A stretch of 20,444 nt of DNA from Acidimangrovimonas sp. (GCA_030147905.1 JASBUM010000608.1:1-20444); one strand, 5' to 3'. Positions 1 to 9,608 are shown, numbered from the stretch's first letter. Program-made: numbers and translations. The notes: generated from the letters alone by a model not told the origin.

Positions 1-1461
<1,461 letters not shown>

Positions 1462-1471
1462 CACGGTGTCA

Positions 1472-1500
1472 CGGGCCCGTCCGCAGCCGGCGCGGGCCCG
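1472..1500. terminator. Possible bidirectional hairpin between convergent ccrM and cls
   Basis: Two copies of the self-complementary octamer CGGGCCCG (1472-1479 and 1493-1500) can pair as an 8-bp all-GC stem with a 13-nt loop. The site lies between the ends of two convergent genes (ccrM ends at 1429, cls at 1510). There is no T-tract on either side, so intrinsic termination is uncertain. Confidence 0.35.
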
Positions 1501-1509
1501 GCGGCAGGG

Positions 1510-2934
1510 CTAGAGGATCGGTGCGAAGAGCCGCGCCAGCGGCGCCCCGGTCCGCAGCCAGAAGCTCGACTGATTTTCCAGCGACACCGTCAGCTTGTGA
1601 CAGCGCGCCAGATCGGCGTTGAGCATGGCCTCCACCCGCTGCGCGAAGTCGCGATCGAAGACCAGAAGCGTCACCTCGAAATTCAGCCGGCACGAGCGGT
1701 TGTCGAGATTGACCGATCCGATCGAGGCGATGCAATCGTCGACCAGCACCACCTTCTGGTGCATGAAGCCTTCGGTATAGCGCCAGATTTCCACGCCGGC
1801 CTCACGCATCTCGTCGAAATGGGCATAGGCGGCGAGCCATACCAGCCAGTGATCGCTGCGATCGGGTACGAGAATGCGCACCTCCACCCCGCGCAATGCC
1901 GCAAGCTTCAGAGCGGTGAGAATATCGGTATCGGGCACGAAATAGGCGCTGGCGATCCAGACCCGTTCGCGCGCCGCCTCGATCGCGTTGACGAAGTAGA
2001 GCGCCCCCGTCTCGCGCCGGTCGGCGGGGCTGGGCGACAGAACCAGCGCGCCCGACGCGCCGTGGGTCTCGCGCGGCTCCCAGTTGAGGTCGAGCTTGTC
2101 GCCCGAGGACCAAAGCCAGTCCTCCGCGAAGACGAACTGAAGCTGGGCGACCACCGGCCCGTCGATCCGCACCATCGTGTCGCGCCACGGCCCGAAGCGG
2201 GGATTGCGGCCCATGTAGTCGTCGGCAAGGTTCATCCCGCCGGTAAAGCTGATATCGCCGTCGACCACGACGATCTTGCGATGGTTGCGGAAGTTGATCT
2301 GAAGCCGCGTGCGGCTGGGCCGGATGGCGTGAAAATCGCGGATGTCGACGCCGGCGTCTCGCAGACGTTCGATGTAGCCGTGCGTGATCTTGCGGCTTCC
2401 GAGCTTGTCATAAAGCACGTAGACCCGCACACCCGCCTGTGCCCGTGCGATCAGCCGGTCGGCCAGAGAACGCCCGAGAAGATCGTCGGAGATGGTGTAA
2501 TATTGCACCAGGACGTAATCGCGCGCGGAATCGATCGCCTCGAAGACCGCGCCAAAGGCGGTTTCGCCGTCGATCAGCAGATCGACCCGGTTGCCGCCGG
2601 TGGCGGGGATGCCGGCAAGTCCCTCGAAGGCGGTGATCCGCCCCTCGTCGGTGCCTTCCATCGCGCTGCGGCGGGGCGCGTGTTCCATGCCCTGCTCGCG
2701 CAGCGTCGCGATTTCGGAATGCAGGGCGCGGCGCGCGGCGACATAGCCCGGATAGCGGCGATGACCGAAGACCAGAAAGGCCGGCACCGCGAAATGCGGC
2801 GCGGCGAAAAGAAAGACCACCCAGCCGACCGCGCCCTGTGGCGTGCGTGCCCTGGACACCGCCCGCACCGCGCACAGCGCGGCCGCGATCTGGATCCCGA
2901 TATAGAGAAGGAACAGGATCTTGTCGGTCGTCAT
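1510..2934 (-). CDS. cls: Cardiolipin synthase, phospholipase D superfamily
   Basis: This membrane enzyme joins two phosphatidylglycerol molecules into cardiolipin and glycerol. The 474-aa protein has two N-terminal hydrophobic segments (residues ~5-22 and ~35-57), as in bacterial ClsA. Two HxKxxxxD catalytic motifs follow: HRKIVVVD with H218, K220 and D225, and HQKVVLVD with H392, K394 and D399. Each is followed by the expected Gly-rich turn (FTGGMN and SIGSVN). Length and motif spacing are normal, so the gene looks intact. The ATG overlaps the stop of the upstream alkB-like gene in an ATGA arrangement, with GGAAGG about nine bases upstream. This makes it the last gene of the mutY-alkB-cls operon by translational coupling. 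A general phospholipase D-like transphosphatidylase is possible, but the N-terminal membrane segments favour a cardiolipin synthase. Confidence 0.9.
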   Translation of the reverse strand: MTTDKILFLLYIGIQIAAALCAVRAVSRARTPQGAVGWVVFLFAAPHFAVPAFLVFGHRRYPGYVAARRALHSEIATLREQGMEHAPRRSAMEGTDEGRITAFEGLAGIPATGGNRVDLLIDGETAFGAVFEAIDSARDYVLVQYYTISDDLLGRSLADRLIARAQAGVRVYVLYDKLGSRKITHGYIERLRDAGVDIRDFHAIRPSRTRLQINFRNHRKIVVVDGDISFTGGMNLADDYMGRNPRFGPWRDTMVRIDGPVVAQLQFVFAEDWLWSSGDKLDLNWEPRETHGASGALVLSPSPADRRETGALYFVNAIEAARERVWIASAYFVPDTDILTALKLAALRGVEVRILVPDRSDHWLVWLAAYAHFDEMREAGVEIWRYTEGFMHQKVVLVDDCIASIGSVNLDNRSCRLNFEVTLLVFDRDFAQRVEAMLNADLARCHKLTVSLENQSSFWLRTGAPLARLFAPIL

Positions 2935-4076
2935 GCCGCGCCTTCCGACAGCGGCGCGCGGGCGCCGTCAGGAGCGTGCCAGTTGGTGATGTCGGGATAG
3001 AAGCGTCGGCGCCACGCGCGTACGCGCGGGTTCATCACGCGACGCCACAGCGGCGGGATCATCGCGACGGCGGCCATCGCGGGATAGCCCATCGGCAGTT
3101 GCGGCGCCTCGGCGGTATCGCGGTCTTGCAGCAGGGGAAAGCGCCGGTCCGGCCGCAGGTGGTGGTCGGAATGGCGTTGCAGATTGATCAGCAGCCAGTT
3201 GGAGGCCCGATGCGCGGCGTTCCACGAATGGTGCGCACCGACAGGCTCGTACCGGCCCGATCCCAGCCGCCGGCGCGTCAGCCCGTACTGCTCGACGTAA
3301 TTGGTCAGCTCCAGCTGCCAGATCGCGACCAGCGCCGTCGAGACGAACAGCACCAGCCCGGTCCAGCCTCCGAAGGCCAGCGCCAGCGCCAGCGCCAGCG
3401 CCTGCAGTATGCCATAGCGCCAGAACGGATTGCGCCAATCGGCCATGCCCCGCCCTGCCCGCGCCGCCATCGCACGTTCGGCCCGCCAGGCGGACGGCGG
3501 ACATTGTAGCAGCACCCGCGCGAAGTAGCGGTGGAACCCTTCGTTGTAGCGCGCGGTGACGGCATCGCGCGGGGTGCCGACGTGGACATGGTGGACCAGC
3601 AGATGCTCGCTGCGGAAATGGCTGTAGAGAACCATCGCCAGCAGTAGGTCGCCCAGCCAGCGCTCGAGCCGGTTGCGCTGATGCATCAGCTCATGCGCAT
3701 AGACGATCCCGATCGTTCCGCTCATCACGCCGAGGCCGAAGAACAGCCCCAGCAGTTCGGCCACGCCTCGCTGCACCGGCCCGGTGACATACCAGATTGC
3801 GCCATAGACCGTCAGCGCCTGCAGCGGCAACCACACCAGCGTGACCAGCCGATGCCAGAACAGCGCCGAATCGGGCGTCTGCGGGTCCCGGTTGTCGTGG
3901 TTGTCGCCCAGCGCGCGGTCCAGCACGGTGACCAGCACCCAGGCGTAGAGCGGCAGAAGAAGCGGCCACCATCCGCCGGCCAGCGTCGCGACCGCCGCCA
4001 GCGGCACCATCGCGACCGACCCCCAGAAAGGAAGCGCGCCCCGCAGACCGGCCAGTCGTGGCGGAGATCCGTCCAA
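2931..4076 (-). CDS. alkB: AlkB-like alkane 1-monooxygenase / membrane di-iron fatty-acid hydroxylase family
   Basis: This is an integral-membrane non-haem di-iron oxygenase. The family hydroxylates terminal carbons of alkanes using rubredoxin, but no rubredoxin gene is nearby and the substrate here is unknown. Histidine boxes, numbered from the TTG start, are HELMH (128-132), EHLLVHH (157-163) and LQRHSDHH (299-306), with NYVEQYG near 259-265. Canonical AlkB has EHxxGHH, so Gly is replaced by Val in box 2. Several hydrophobic segments lie around residues 15-55, 80-125 and 215-260. The start chosen is TTG 4076-4074, because a strong AGGAG (4085-4089) lies exactly 8 bases upstream and directly follows the mutY stop. 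ATG 4106, overlapping mutY and lacking an evident ribosome site, is the alternative. A (GCCAGC)n hexamer run near 3377-3398 encodes an Ala-Leu repeat. Confidence 0.85.
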   Translation of the reverse strand: MDGSPPRLAGLRGALPFWGSVAMVPLAAVATLAGGWWPLLLPLYAWVLVTVLDRALGDNHDNRDPQTPDSALFWHRLVTLVWLPLQALTVYGAIWYVTGPVQRGVAELLGLFFGLGVMSGTIGIVYAHELMHQRNRLERWLGDLLLAMVLYSHFRSEHLLVHHVHVGTPRDAVTARYNEGFHRYFARVLLQCPPSAWRAERAMAARAGRGMADWRNPFWRYGILQALALALALAFGGWTGLVLFVSTALVAIWQLELTNYVEQYGLTRRRLGSGRYEPVGAHHSWNAAHRASNWLLINLQRHSDHHLRPDRRFPLLQDRDTAEAPQLPMGYPAMAAVAMIPPLWRRVMNPRVRAWRRRFYPDITNWHAPDGARAPLSEGAA

Positions 4077-4077
4077 A

Positions 4078-5268
4078 TCAGCCGCTCCTTTCAAGTTCAC
4101 GGGCATCGGACGGCGAATCCGCACCATCCGCAATCGCACTCAACGCCGGCTCCGCCAGCGCATGGGCCTTGCGCATCACGCTCGGCAGGGCGGCGGGATC
4201 GAAACTGCCCGCGGACATGAAGCCGCCGCGCGTGGGCTGCGCGCCATGCCCGACATGTGCCACGGCGATCTTCAGCCGCAATTCGAAATGGGTGAAGACA
4301 TGGCGGACATGTTCCTCAAGCAGGCGCCAGCGCGCCGTGACCGGCGCATCCGGATGCGACGAAGGTCCCCGGAACTCCTGACGGCCCGTCGCGGATTCGC
4401 CGCCCGCGACGACTTCACCGCAAGATGGCGCGCCGGCTTCGTGCCACGCGCTTCCGGGCCAGCCCAGCGTCGCGCCCAGCAACCCCCGCGGCGGCCGCCG
4501 TTCCAGAAGCCAGGCGCCATCCGCGCGCCGTGCCAGATAGGCGATGCCGTGACGTACCGGCCGAGGCGTACGTGGTGCGCGCCGCGGCAATGTCGCCGCA
4601 TCGCCCGCCGCACGGGCCGCACAATGCGCAGCCAGCGGGCAGATGTGACAACGCGGCGCGCGCGGTGTGCAGGTCGTGGCACCCAGGTCCATCATCGCCT
4701 GCGCGAAGTCGCCGGCGCGTTCTTTCGGGGTCAGCCGGCCTGCATGGGCGCGGATGGCCGGCTTTGCCGCGGGCAGCGGCGTGTCGATACGCGCCAGCCG
4801 CGCCACCACCCGCTCGACGTTGCCGTCGACGACCGTCTCGGCGGCACCGAAGGCGATGGCGGCGATCGCGGCCGAGGTATATTCGCCGATGCCCGGCAGC
4901 GCGCGCAACGCGTCGCGGTCGCGCGGGAAGATCCCGCCGTGGTCGCGTGCCACCACCCGCGCGCAGGCCACGAGGTTGCGCGCCCGCGCGTAATAGCCGA
5001 GTCCGGCCCATTCGGCCATGACCTCGGCCTCTTCCGCGGCGGCAAGCGCCCGCACGTCCGGCCAGCGTCTGGTGAAGCGGCCGAAATATCCGATCACCGC
5101 CTGAACCGTGGTCTGCTGCAGCATCACCTCCGAGAGCCACACCCGATAGGGATCGGGGCGTCGGCCGGCCCGAATCTGACCCGGCGGCACCCGCCACGGC
5201 AGTGCGCGCGCATGCAGGTCATACCATTCGAGCAGGGCGGCACTCGGGGTGTGCTTCGCGTCACACAA
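4078..5268 (-). CDS. mutY: A/G-specific adenine DNA glycosylase
   Basis: MutY removes adenine mispaired with 8-oxoguanine, preventing G:C to T:A mutations. The 396-aa protein carries the helix-hairpin-helix LPGIGEYTSAAI (125-136), catalytic Glu47 in SEVMLQQT and catalytic Asp149 in VVDGNVERV. Four iron-sulfur cysteines follow in C-x6-C-x2-C-x5-C spacing (C201, C208, C211, C217). The NUDIX-like 8-oxoG recognition domain spans roughly 235-370. It contains a Gly/Ser-rich stretch near 285-310 that looks like a variable loop. The start is TTG 5268: an in-frame TAA lies two codons upstream and no ATG or GTG precedes the catalytic domain. GGAG sits ten bases upstream of the TTG. It is the first gene of the leftward mutY-alkB-cls operon and divergent from the dciA-like gene. 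The weak start suggests modest expression. Confidence 0.95.
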   Translation of the reverse strand: MCDAKHTPSAALLEWYDLHARALPWRVPPGQIRAGRRPDPYRVWLSEVMLQQTTVQAVIGYFGRFTRRWPDVRALAAAEEAEVMAEWAGLGYYARARNLVACARVVARDHGGIFPRDRDALRALPGIGEYTSAAIAAIAFGAAETVVDGNVERVVARLARIDTPLPAAKPAIRAHAGRLTPKERAGDFAQAMMDLGATTCTPRAPRCHICPLAAHCAARAAGDAATLPRRAPRTPRPVRHGIAYLARRADGAWLLERRPPRGLLGATLGWPGSAWHEAGAPSCGEVVAGGESATGRQEFRGPSSHPDAPVTARWRLLEEHVRHVFTHFELRLKIAVAHVGHGAQPTRGGFMSAGSFDPAALPSVMRKAHALAEPALSAIADGADSPSDARELERSG

Positions 5269-5296
5269 CTTTTATGATCTCCAGGCTGTCTGGGCG

Positions 5297-5325
5297 CTGG
5301 CCCCTCGGCCCGCAACCGGTAGAAT
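5297..5325 (+). promoter_or_regulatory. Putative sigma70 promoter for the dciA-dsbA-caiB operon
   Basis: TAGAAT at 5320-5325 matches the -10 consensus at five of six bases. Seventeen bases upstream, CTGGCC (5297-5302) is a weak -35. The predicted start site near 5332 leaves a short leader with GAAGGA before ATG 5353. The site lies in the 84-bp divergent gap with mutY. Confidence 0.4.
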
Positions 5326-5352
5326 AGCGTCGATCGAAGGAATTGACAGCGC

Positions 5353-5871
5353 ATGCGTGCCACATCGGACCAGAGCAAGCGTCGGCTGCGCGGCTTCGAG
5401 CCGACGGCGGGGCTGGTGCGCGACCAGTTGCGCACGGCTGGCGAAAGTCGTGGCTTCGCGGTGGCGCGGCTGCTGACGCATTGGCGCGAGGTGGTCGGAG
5501 CCGATATCGCCGATGTCGCCCTGCCGGTGCGCATAGCCTATGGCCGCGAGGGGCTGGGGGCCACGTTGACGCTTCTGACCACCGGCGCCCATGCGCCGGT
5601 GCTGGAAATGCGCAAGGATGCGATCCGCACGCGTGTCAACGCATGCTATGGCTATGCGGCCATCGGTCGGGTACGGATCACCCAGACCGCCCCAACCGGT
5701 TTCGCCGAGGGGCGGGTCGCTTTTGCCCCGGCGCCGCCGCCCCGCCCCGCCGCCCACGACCCGGCCCTGAAGGCAAGGGCGCATGCCGCGGCCGATGGGG
5801 TTGCCGACAGTGACCTGCGTGCCGCGCTTGAAGCATTGGCGGAAAACATCTTAACTCGCGCTGCGAAATGA
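5353..5871 (+). CDS. dciA: DUF721 / DciA-like protein
   Basis: This 172-aa protein matches the DUF721 family, which includes DciA, the predicted loader or regulator of replicative helicase DnaB in bacteria lacking DnaC/DnaI. The N-terminal half (residues ~10-105) has the family pattern: a basic start, then VARLLTHWREVVGADIADVALPVRI, i.e. the helix with Trp and the following 'ADIA..' turn, then a strand-rich segment with ARVL-type packing. The C-terminal third is Ala/Pro-rich and probably disordered up to a short final helix. GAAGGA about 11 bases upstream supports ATG 5353. It sits between mutY (divergent) and dsbA (13 bp downstream), an order common in Rhodobacterales. Direct evidence for DnaB interaction comes from other DciA proteins; for this one it is inference. 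Confidence 0.75.
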   Translation: MRATSDQSKRRLRGFEPTAGLVRDQLRTAGESRGFAVARLLTHWREVVGADIADVALPVRIAYGREGLGATLTLLTTGAHAPVLEMRKDAIRTRVNACYGYAAIGRVRITQTAPTGFAEGRVAFAPAPPPRPAAHDPALKARAHAAADGVADSDLRAALEALAENILTRAAK

Positions 5872-5884
5872 ATGAGGCGAAGAA

Positions 5885-6622
5885 ATGAAACGGAAACTGG
5901 TTGTATTCGCCGCGGCCTTCGCCCTCGCAATGGCCGGCGGACTCGGCTTGAAAGCCGGGCCGGGTGGCGCGGCGCCGGGGCTTGGGTGGATCGGCATTGC
6001 GGCCGCCCATGCCGATACGGGGACAACCAGCCTTTCGTCCTCGGGCGCCGGGCAGGCCGCCGCCGCGACGGATCAGGCCAAGGGCCTGCCCAAGGTGCCC
6101 GACATGACCATCGGCAATCCCGACGCCAAGGTCCACGTGATCGAATATGCCTCCTTCACCTGCCCGCACTGCGAGGAATTCCACGCCACCGTCTGGAAGA
6201 AGATCAAGAAGAACTACATCGACACCGGCAAGATCCGCTTCACCATCCGCGAGGTCTATTTCGACAAATACGGGCTCTGGGCCGGGATGCTGGCACGCTG
6301 CGGCGGTGACATGCGCTACTTCGGCATGGTGGATCTGCTGTTCAACCATCAACGCGAATGGGCCGCGTCGAGCGATCCCAACACCGTCGTGTCCCGCTTG
6401 CGCGATCTGGGGCGCAGCGCGGGGCTGAGCGATGCCGAGATGAACCAGTGCCTGAACGACGGCAAGATGGCCCAGGCGATGGTGGCGAAGTTCCAGCGCA
6501 CCACGGCGGTCGACCATATCCAGGGCACGCCTTCCTTCGTGATCGACGGCAAGACCTACACCAACATGGGCTACGCCAAGTTCTCGGAGATCCTCAACGC
6601 CGAACTGGCCAAGAAGAAGTAG
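5885..6622 (+). CDS. Periplasmic DsbA-family thiol:disulfide oxidoreductase
   Basis: This thioredoxin-fold protein is predicted to form or exchange disulfides in the periplasm. The catalytic CPHC motif is at residues 93-96 within FTCPHCEEFH, and the cis-Pro loop GTPSFVIDG has Pro216. Both match the DsbA/DsbG-like alphaproteobacterial family, usually 200-260 aa. A hydrophobic N-terminus (residues ~4-22) may be a signal sequence. Between it and the fold lies a ~45-residue Gly/Ala/Ser-rich linker, and AHA-D near 41-44 is a possible cleavage site. Two extra cysteines (C139, C189) lie in the inserted helical domain. The gene follows the dciA-like gene by 13 bp and has a weak GAAG ribosome site. 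Members of this subgroup can act as oxidase or isomerase, which sequence alone does not settle. Confidence 0.88.
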   Translation: MKRKLVVFAAAFALAMAGGLGLKAGPGGAAPGLGWIGIAAAHADTGTTSLSSSGAGQAAAATDQAKGLPKVPDMTIGNPDAKVHVIEYASFTCPHCEEFHATVWKKIKKNYIDTGKIRFTIREVYFDKYGLWAGMLARCGGDMRYFGMVDLLFNHQREWAASSDPNTVVSRLRDLGRSAGLSDAEMNQCLNDGKMAQAMVAKFQRTTAVDHIQGTPSFVIDGKTYTNMGYAKFSEILNAELAKKK

Positions 6623-6625
6623 GCG

Positions 6626-7753
6626 ATGGACGCACCGCTCAGGGGCGTGAAGGTCGTCGAGCTAGCGCGGATCCTGGCCGGTCCCTGGGCCGGCCAGACG
6701 CTGTCCGATCTCGGCGCCGAGGTGATCAAGGTCGAATCCCCCGAGGGCGACGATACCCGCCGCTGGGGCCCGCCCTTCATTACCCGCGGCGAAGATCGCT
6801 CGGCGGCCTATTTCCATTCCACCAATCGCGGCAAGCGCTCGGTCACCGCCGATTTCCGCAGCCCCGAGGGCCAGGCTCTGGTGCGCGATCTGGTGGCCTC
6901 GGCCGATGTCGTGATCGAGAATTTCAAGCTGGGCGGGCTGGCCAAATACGGGCTCGATTATGCCGCCCTCTCGGCGCTCAATCCGGGGCTGGTCTATTGC
7001 TCGATCACCGGTTTCGGCCAGACCGGCCCCTATGCCCATCGCGCGGGCTATGATTTCATCATCCAGGGCATGGCCGGACTGATGAGCGTGACCGGCGAGC
7101 GTGGCGGCCAGCCGCAGAAGGTGGGCGTCGCGGTCACCGATATCTTCACCGGCGTCTATGCGGCGACGGCGATCCTGGCCGCGCTGCACCAGCGCCGGAC
7201 GACCGGCCGCGGGCAACATATCGACATGGCGCTGATGGATGTGGCGGTGTCGATCATGGCCAATCAGGCGATGAATTATTTCGCCACCGGCACGCCGCCG
7301 GGGCTGATGGGCAATGCCCATCCCAATCTCGCGCCCTATGCGGTCTTCGAATGCGCCGATGGCTGGATCATCATAGCCACCGGCAATGATGCCCAATACC
7401 GCAGGCTCTGCGCGGTTCTGGAGCTGGACGACATGGCCGCGGCGCCCGAATTCGCCACCAACGCCGACCGGATCGCGAACCGCGAGGCGATGACCGCGCG
7501 GCTGACCGGGGCCACGCGCGCCCGTGCCAAGGCCGACCTTCTCGCCGCGTGCGAGGCCGAGGGCATTCCGGCCGGACCGATCAACGATCTGGCCGAGGTC
7601 TTCGCCGATCCGCAGGTTCGGGCGCGCGGGCTGCGGGTCGAATGCGAGGGCGTGCCGGGCGTGCGCTCGCCCTTCGTGTTCTCCGATGCGGAATTGGCCG
7701 TGGGCCGTGCCGCGCCCCGGCTTGGTCAGGATGATCCGGCCGTCGAGGGGTAA
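6626..7753 (+). CDS. CaiB/BaiF (family III) CoA-transferase
   Basis: Family III CoA-transferases move CoA between organic acids through an aspartyl-CoA thioester intermediate. The 375-aa protein begins with the hallmark LRGVKVVELARILAGPW and DLGAEVIKVE. It continues with SYFH-like AAYFHSTNRGKRS, VVIENF and SITGFGQTGP. The likely catalytic aspartate is Asp172 in VGVAVTDIFTG. The C-terminal small domain ends with GIPAGPINDLAEVFADPQVRARG, which is typical. The substrate cannot be read from sequence; succinyl-, crotonobetainyl- and other acyl-CoA donors are all possible. The ATG is only 3 bp after the dsbA stop, so it is probably co-transcribed and translationally coupled. In related genomes I would expect smc to follow dsbA, so this neighbour is atypical. 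Confidence 0.88.
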   Translation: MDAPLRGVKVVELARILAGPWAGQTLSDLGAEVIKVESPEGDDTRRWGPPFITRGEDRSAAYFHSTNRGKRSVTADFRSPEGQALVRDLVASADVVIENFKLGGLAKYGLDYAALSALNPGLVYCSITGFGQTGPYAHRAGYDFIIQGMAGLMSVTGERGGQPQKVGVAVTDIFTGVYAATAILAALHQRRTTGRGQHIDMALMDVAVSIMANQAMNYFATGTPPGLMGNAHPNLAPYAVFECADGWIIIATGNDAQYRRLCAVLELDDMAAAPEFATNADRIANREAMTARLTGATRARAKADLLAACEAEGIPAGPINDLAEVFADPQVRARGLRVECEGVPGVRSPFVFSDAELAVGRAAPRLGQDDPAVEG

Positions 7754-7761
7754 AGCGGCGC

Positions 7762-8415
7762 CTAGAATGGAACCGGCGCGCTGAAGCTGACGCCGTGGCC
7801 CGATTCGGGGTGGTTGAAGCGCAGGTTCTGGGCATGGAGCATGAGGCGCGGGAAATCGCGTGCCGGCCCTTCGGCATAGAACGGATCGCCCAGGATCGGA
7901 TGGCCGAGCGCCTGCATATGCACCCGCAATTGATGGCTGCGCCCGGTTCGGGGCATCAGCCGCACCCGGCTGGTGCCATCGGCTTCGTGGCGCAGCAGCC
8001 GCCATTCGGTCTGGGCCGGGCGGCCGTTCTCGTGATCCACATGCTGGCGCGGACGGTTCGGCCAATCGACGCAAAGCGGAAGATCGACGGTGCCGGTCCT
8101 GGGGGTCAGATGGCCCCAGATCCGGGCGATATAGGTCTTCTTCGGGCGCCGCTCCTCGAATTGCAGCGACAGATGGCGCTGGGCCATGCGGGTCAGCGCG
8201 AAGACCATCACCCCCGACGTGTCGCGGTCGAGCCGATGGACCAGCAGCGCCTCGGGGAACACCGCCTGGGCGCGGGCGATCATGCAATCGGCCAGTTCCG
8301 GCCCCTTTCCGGGCACCGACAGAAGCCCGGCGGGCTTGTCCACGACCAGGATGTGGTGATCGTGATGGAGGATGCGGATGGGCTCTGCGGGCGGGGCATA
8401 GGCGGTGTCGGTCAT
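7762..8415 (-). CDS. rluA: RluA-family RNA pseudouridine synthase
   Basis: This enzyme isomerises uridine to pseudouridine in structured RNA. The 217-aa protein has the family signature HRLDRDTSGV with catalytic Asp63. Other motifs are ILVVDKPAGLLSVPGKG near the N-terminus, KTYIARIWG, and the RNA-contacting RTGRSHQLRVHM. It lacks an S4 domain. Its length is close to E. coli RluA (219 aa), which acts on 23S rRNA U746 and tRNA U32, so that specificity is the best guess. It lies 31 bp downstream of lysE on the same strand and ends 8 bp from the convergent caiB. The ATG has no strong Shine-Dalgarno, consistent with translation in an operon. Confidence 0.9.
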   Translation of the reverse strand: MTDTAYAPPAEPIRILHHDHHILVVDKPAGLLSVPGKGPELADCMIARAQAVFPEALLVHRLDRDTSGVMVFALTRMAQRHLSLQFEERRPKKTYIARIWGHLTPRTGTVDLPLCVDWPNRPRQHVDHENGRPAQTEWRLLRHEADGTSRVRLMPRTGRSHQLRVHMQALGHPILGDPFYAEGPARDFPRLMLHAQNLRFNHPESGHGVSFSAPVPF

Positions 8416-8446
8416 GGCCGGGGCATAGCGCAGCGCGCGCGCCGGC

Positions 8447-9070
8447 TCAATCCAGCACGAGCCGCAGCGCGAGCCCGCCGAACATCACCGCCGCCGCCTT
8501 GTTGAGCAGACCGAGCCGGGCGCCGAGGGCCTGGCGCATATAGCCCGCGACGACGCCGTAGCCCATCGTGACCAGGGTGCCGGTGAAGGCGAAGATGCCG
8601 CCCAGAAACAGCACCTGCTGCCAGATCGGCCCCAGGGCGGGATCGGTGAATTGCGGCAGGAAGGCAAGGATGAAGAGAACCGGCTTGGGGTTGAGCGCGT
8701 TCGACAGGAAACCGCGGCGCACCGCCGACCAGCCGCTGCGGGCGCCGCGGCCCTCGGGCAATTCGGCGCGGGCGCGCCAGCTTTTCCAGGCCAGATAGGT
8801 CAGATAGGCGGCGCCGGCCCAGCGGATCATCGCCATCGCGCCCGGAAAGGCGGCGATCACCGCCGAGACCCCGAGCACCGCCAGGCTGACGTGCCAGATC
8901 ACGCCGAGCCCGACGCCGAGCCCGGCCAGCGCGCCGATCCGCGGCCCGCCGCGCATGCCGCTTGCGGTGGCGAAGACGACATCGGCGCCCGGCGCGAAGT
9001 TGAGCACCAGCCCGCCCGCGACGAAGCTTGCCAGATGGCCAAGGGGAAAGTTGAGAATGAGATGTTCCAC
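8447..9070 (-). CDS. LysE/RhtB-family amino-acid exporter
   Basis: This inner-membrane protein is predicted to export amino acids or related small molecules. The 207-aa length and pattern of about six hydrophobic segments fit LysE/RhtB. The family start is visible as FVAGGLVLNFAPGADVVFATASG, including the conserved 'PGPD'-like turn, here APGADV. The central motif RRGFLSNALNPKPVLFILAFLPQF is diagnostic. The start codon is GTG 9070, supported by GAGG seven bases upstream. It is the first gene of a two-gene unit with rluA and is divergent from the VOC gene. The exported substrate is unknown; threonine, homoserine, lysine and others are all known within the family. Confidence 0.88.
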   Translation of the reverse strand: MEHLILNFPLGHLASFVAGGLVLNFAPGADVVFATASGMRGGPRIGALAGLGVGLGVIWHVSLAVLGVSAVIAAFPGAMAMIRWAGAAYLTYLAWKSWRARAELPEGRGARSGWSAVRRGFLSNALNPKPVLFILAFLPQFTDPALGPIWQQVLFLGGIFAFTGTLVTMGYGVVAGYMRQALGARLGLLNKAAAVMFGGLALRLVLD

Positions 9071-9162
9071 CGCTGCGCCTCGCGATCTGCGACCGCATCT
9101 ACACGCGGAACCCGGCGGTGCGCAAGCTGGCAGTAGCTGTGTTGGACAGGTGAGGATGAGCG

Positions 9163-9591
9163 ATGGATTACGAAACGGTGACGGCAGATGAATTCGGCCG
9201 GTCCTTGCGCGGCTTGACGATCAATCTTCTGGTGCCCGATCCGCGGCGCGAGGCGGATTTTCTGGCCACGGTTCTGGGGCTTGAGATTCATCGTTTGGGG
9301 CCGGATTTCGCGATCGTTCGATATGGGGCGCAGGTGTTTCAATTGCATTCGGACGCAAGCTACGGCGCCCATCCGCTGCCGTCGCTTCTGCCCGAGGCGG
9401 GTCCGCGCGGGGCAGGCGTTGAATTGCGTCTGCATGAAGCCGACCCCGATGGTGCCGCGGCGCGGGCGGCTGCGCTTGAGGGCGCGTCAGTATTGCAAGC
9501 GCCGCGCGACAAGCCGGCCCATGGCCTGCGCGAGGCGGTGATCTTGTCTCCCGCGGGCTACGCCTGGGTGCCCAGCCGGCGGCTTGGGTGA
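9163..9591 (+). CDS. VOC-superfamily (glyoxalase/dioxygenase fold) protein
   Basis: The 142-aa protein resembles single-chain members of the vicinal oxygen chelate superfamily. It shows the opening strand LTINLLVPDPRREADFLATVLGLEI, then DFAIVRYGAQVFQLHSD, a central PRGAGVELRLHEADPDGAAARA, and a closing GLREAVILSPAGYAWVPS. This is the paired beta-alpha-beta-beta-beta layout of the fold. Which residues would bind a metal is unclear; His57 (QLHSD) is one possible ligand. The catalytic activity and substrate cannot be assigned. GAGGA in front of ATG 9163 is a good ribosome site. The gene is monocistronic as far as seen, divergent from lysE and ending 17 bp before the convergent msrC stop. Confidence 0.75.
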   Translation: MDYETVTADEFGRSLRGLTINLLVPDPRREADFLATVLGLEIHRLGPDFAIVRYGAQVFQLHSDASYGAHPLPSLLPEAGPRGAGVELRLHEADPDGAAARAAALEGASVLQAPRDKPAHGLREAVILSPAGYAWVPSRRLG

Positions 9592-9608
9592 ACGCGGGAT
9601 GCGGCGGA

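Noticed and set aside
6662..8287. 541-residue leftward frame antisense to the CoA-transferase and overlapping rluA
   Set aside because: No domain is recognisable and the genes on both sides are well supported in other frames.
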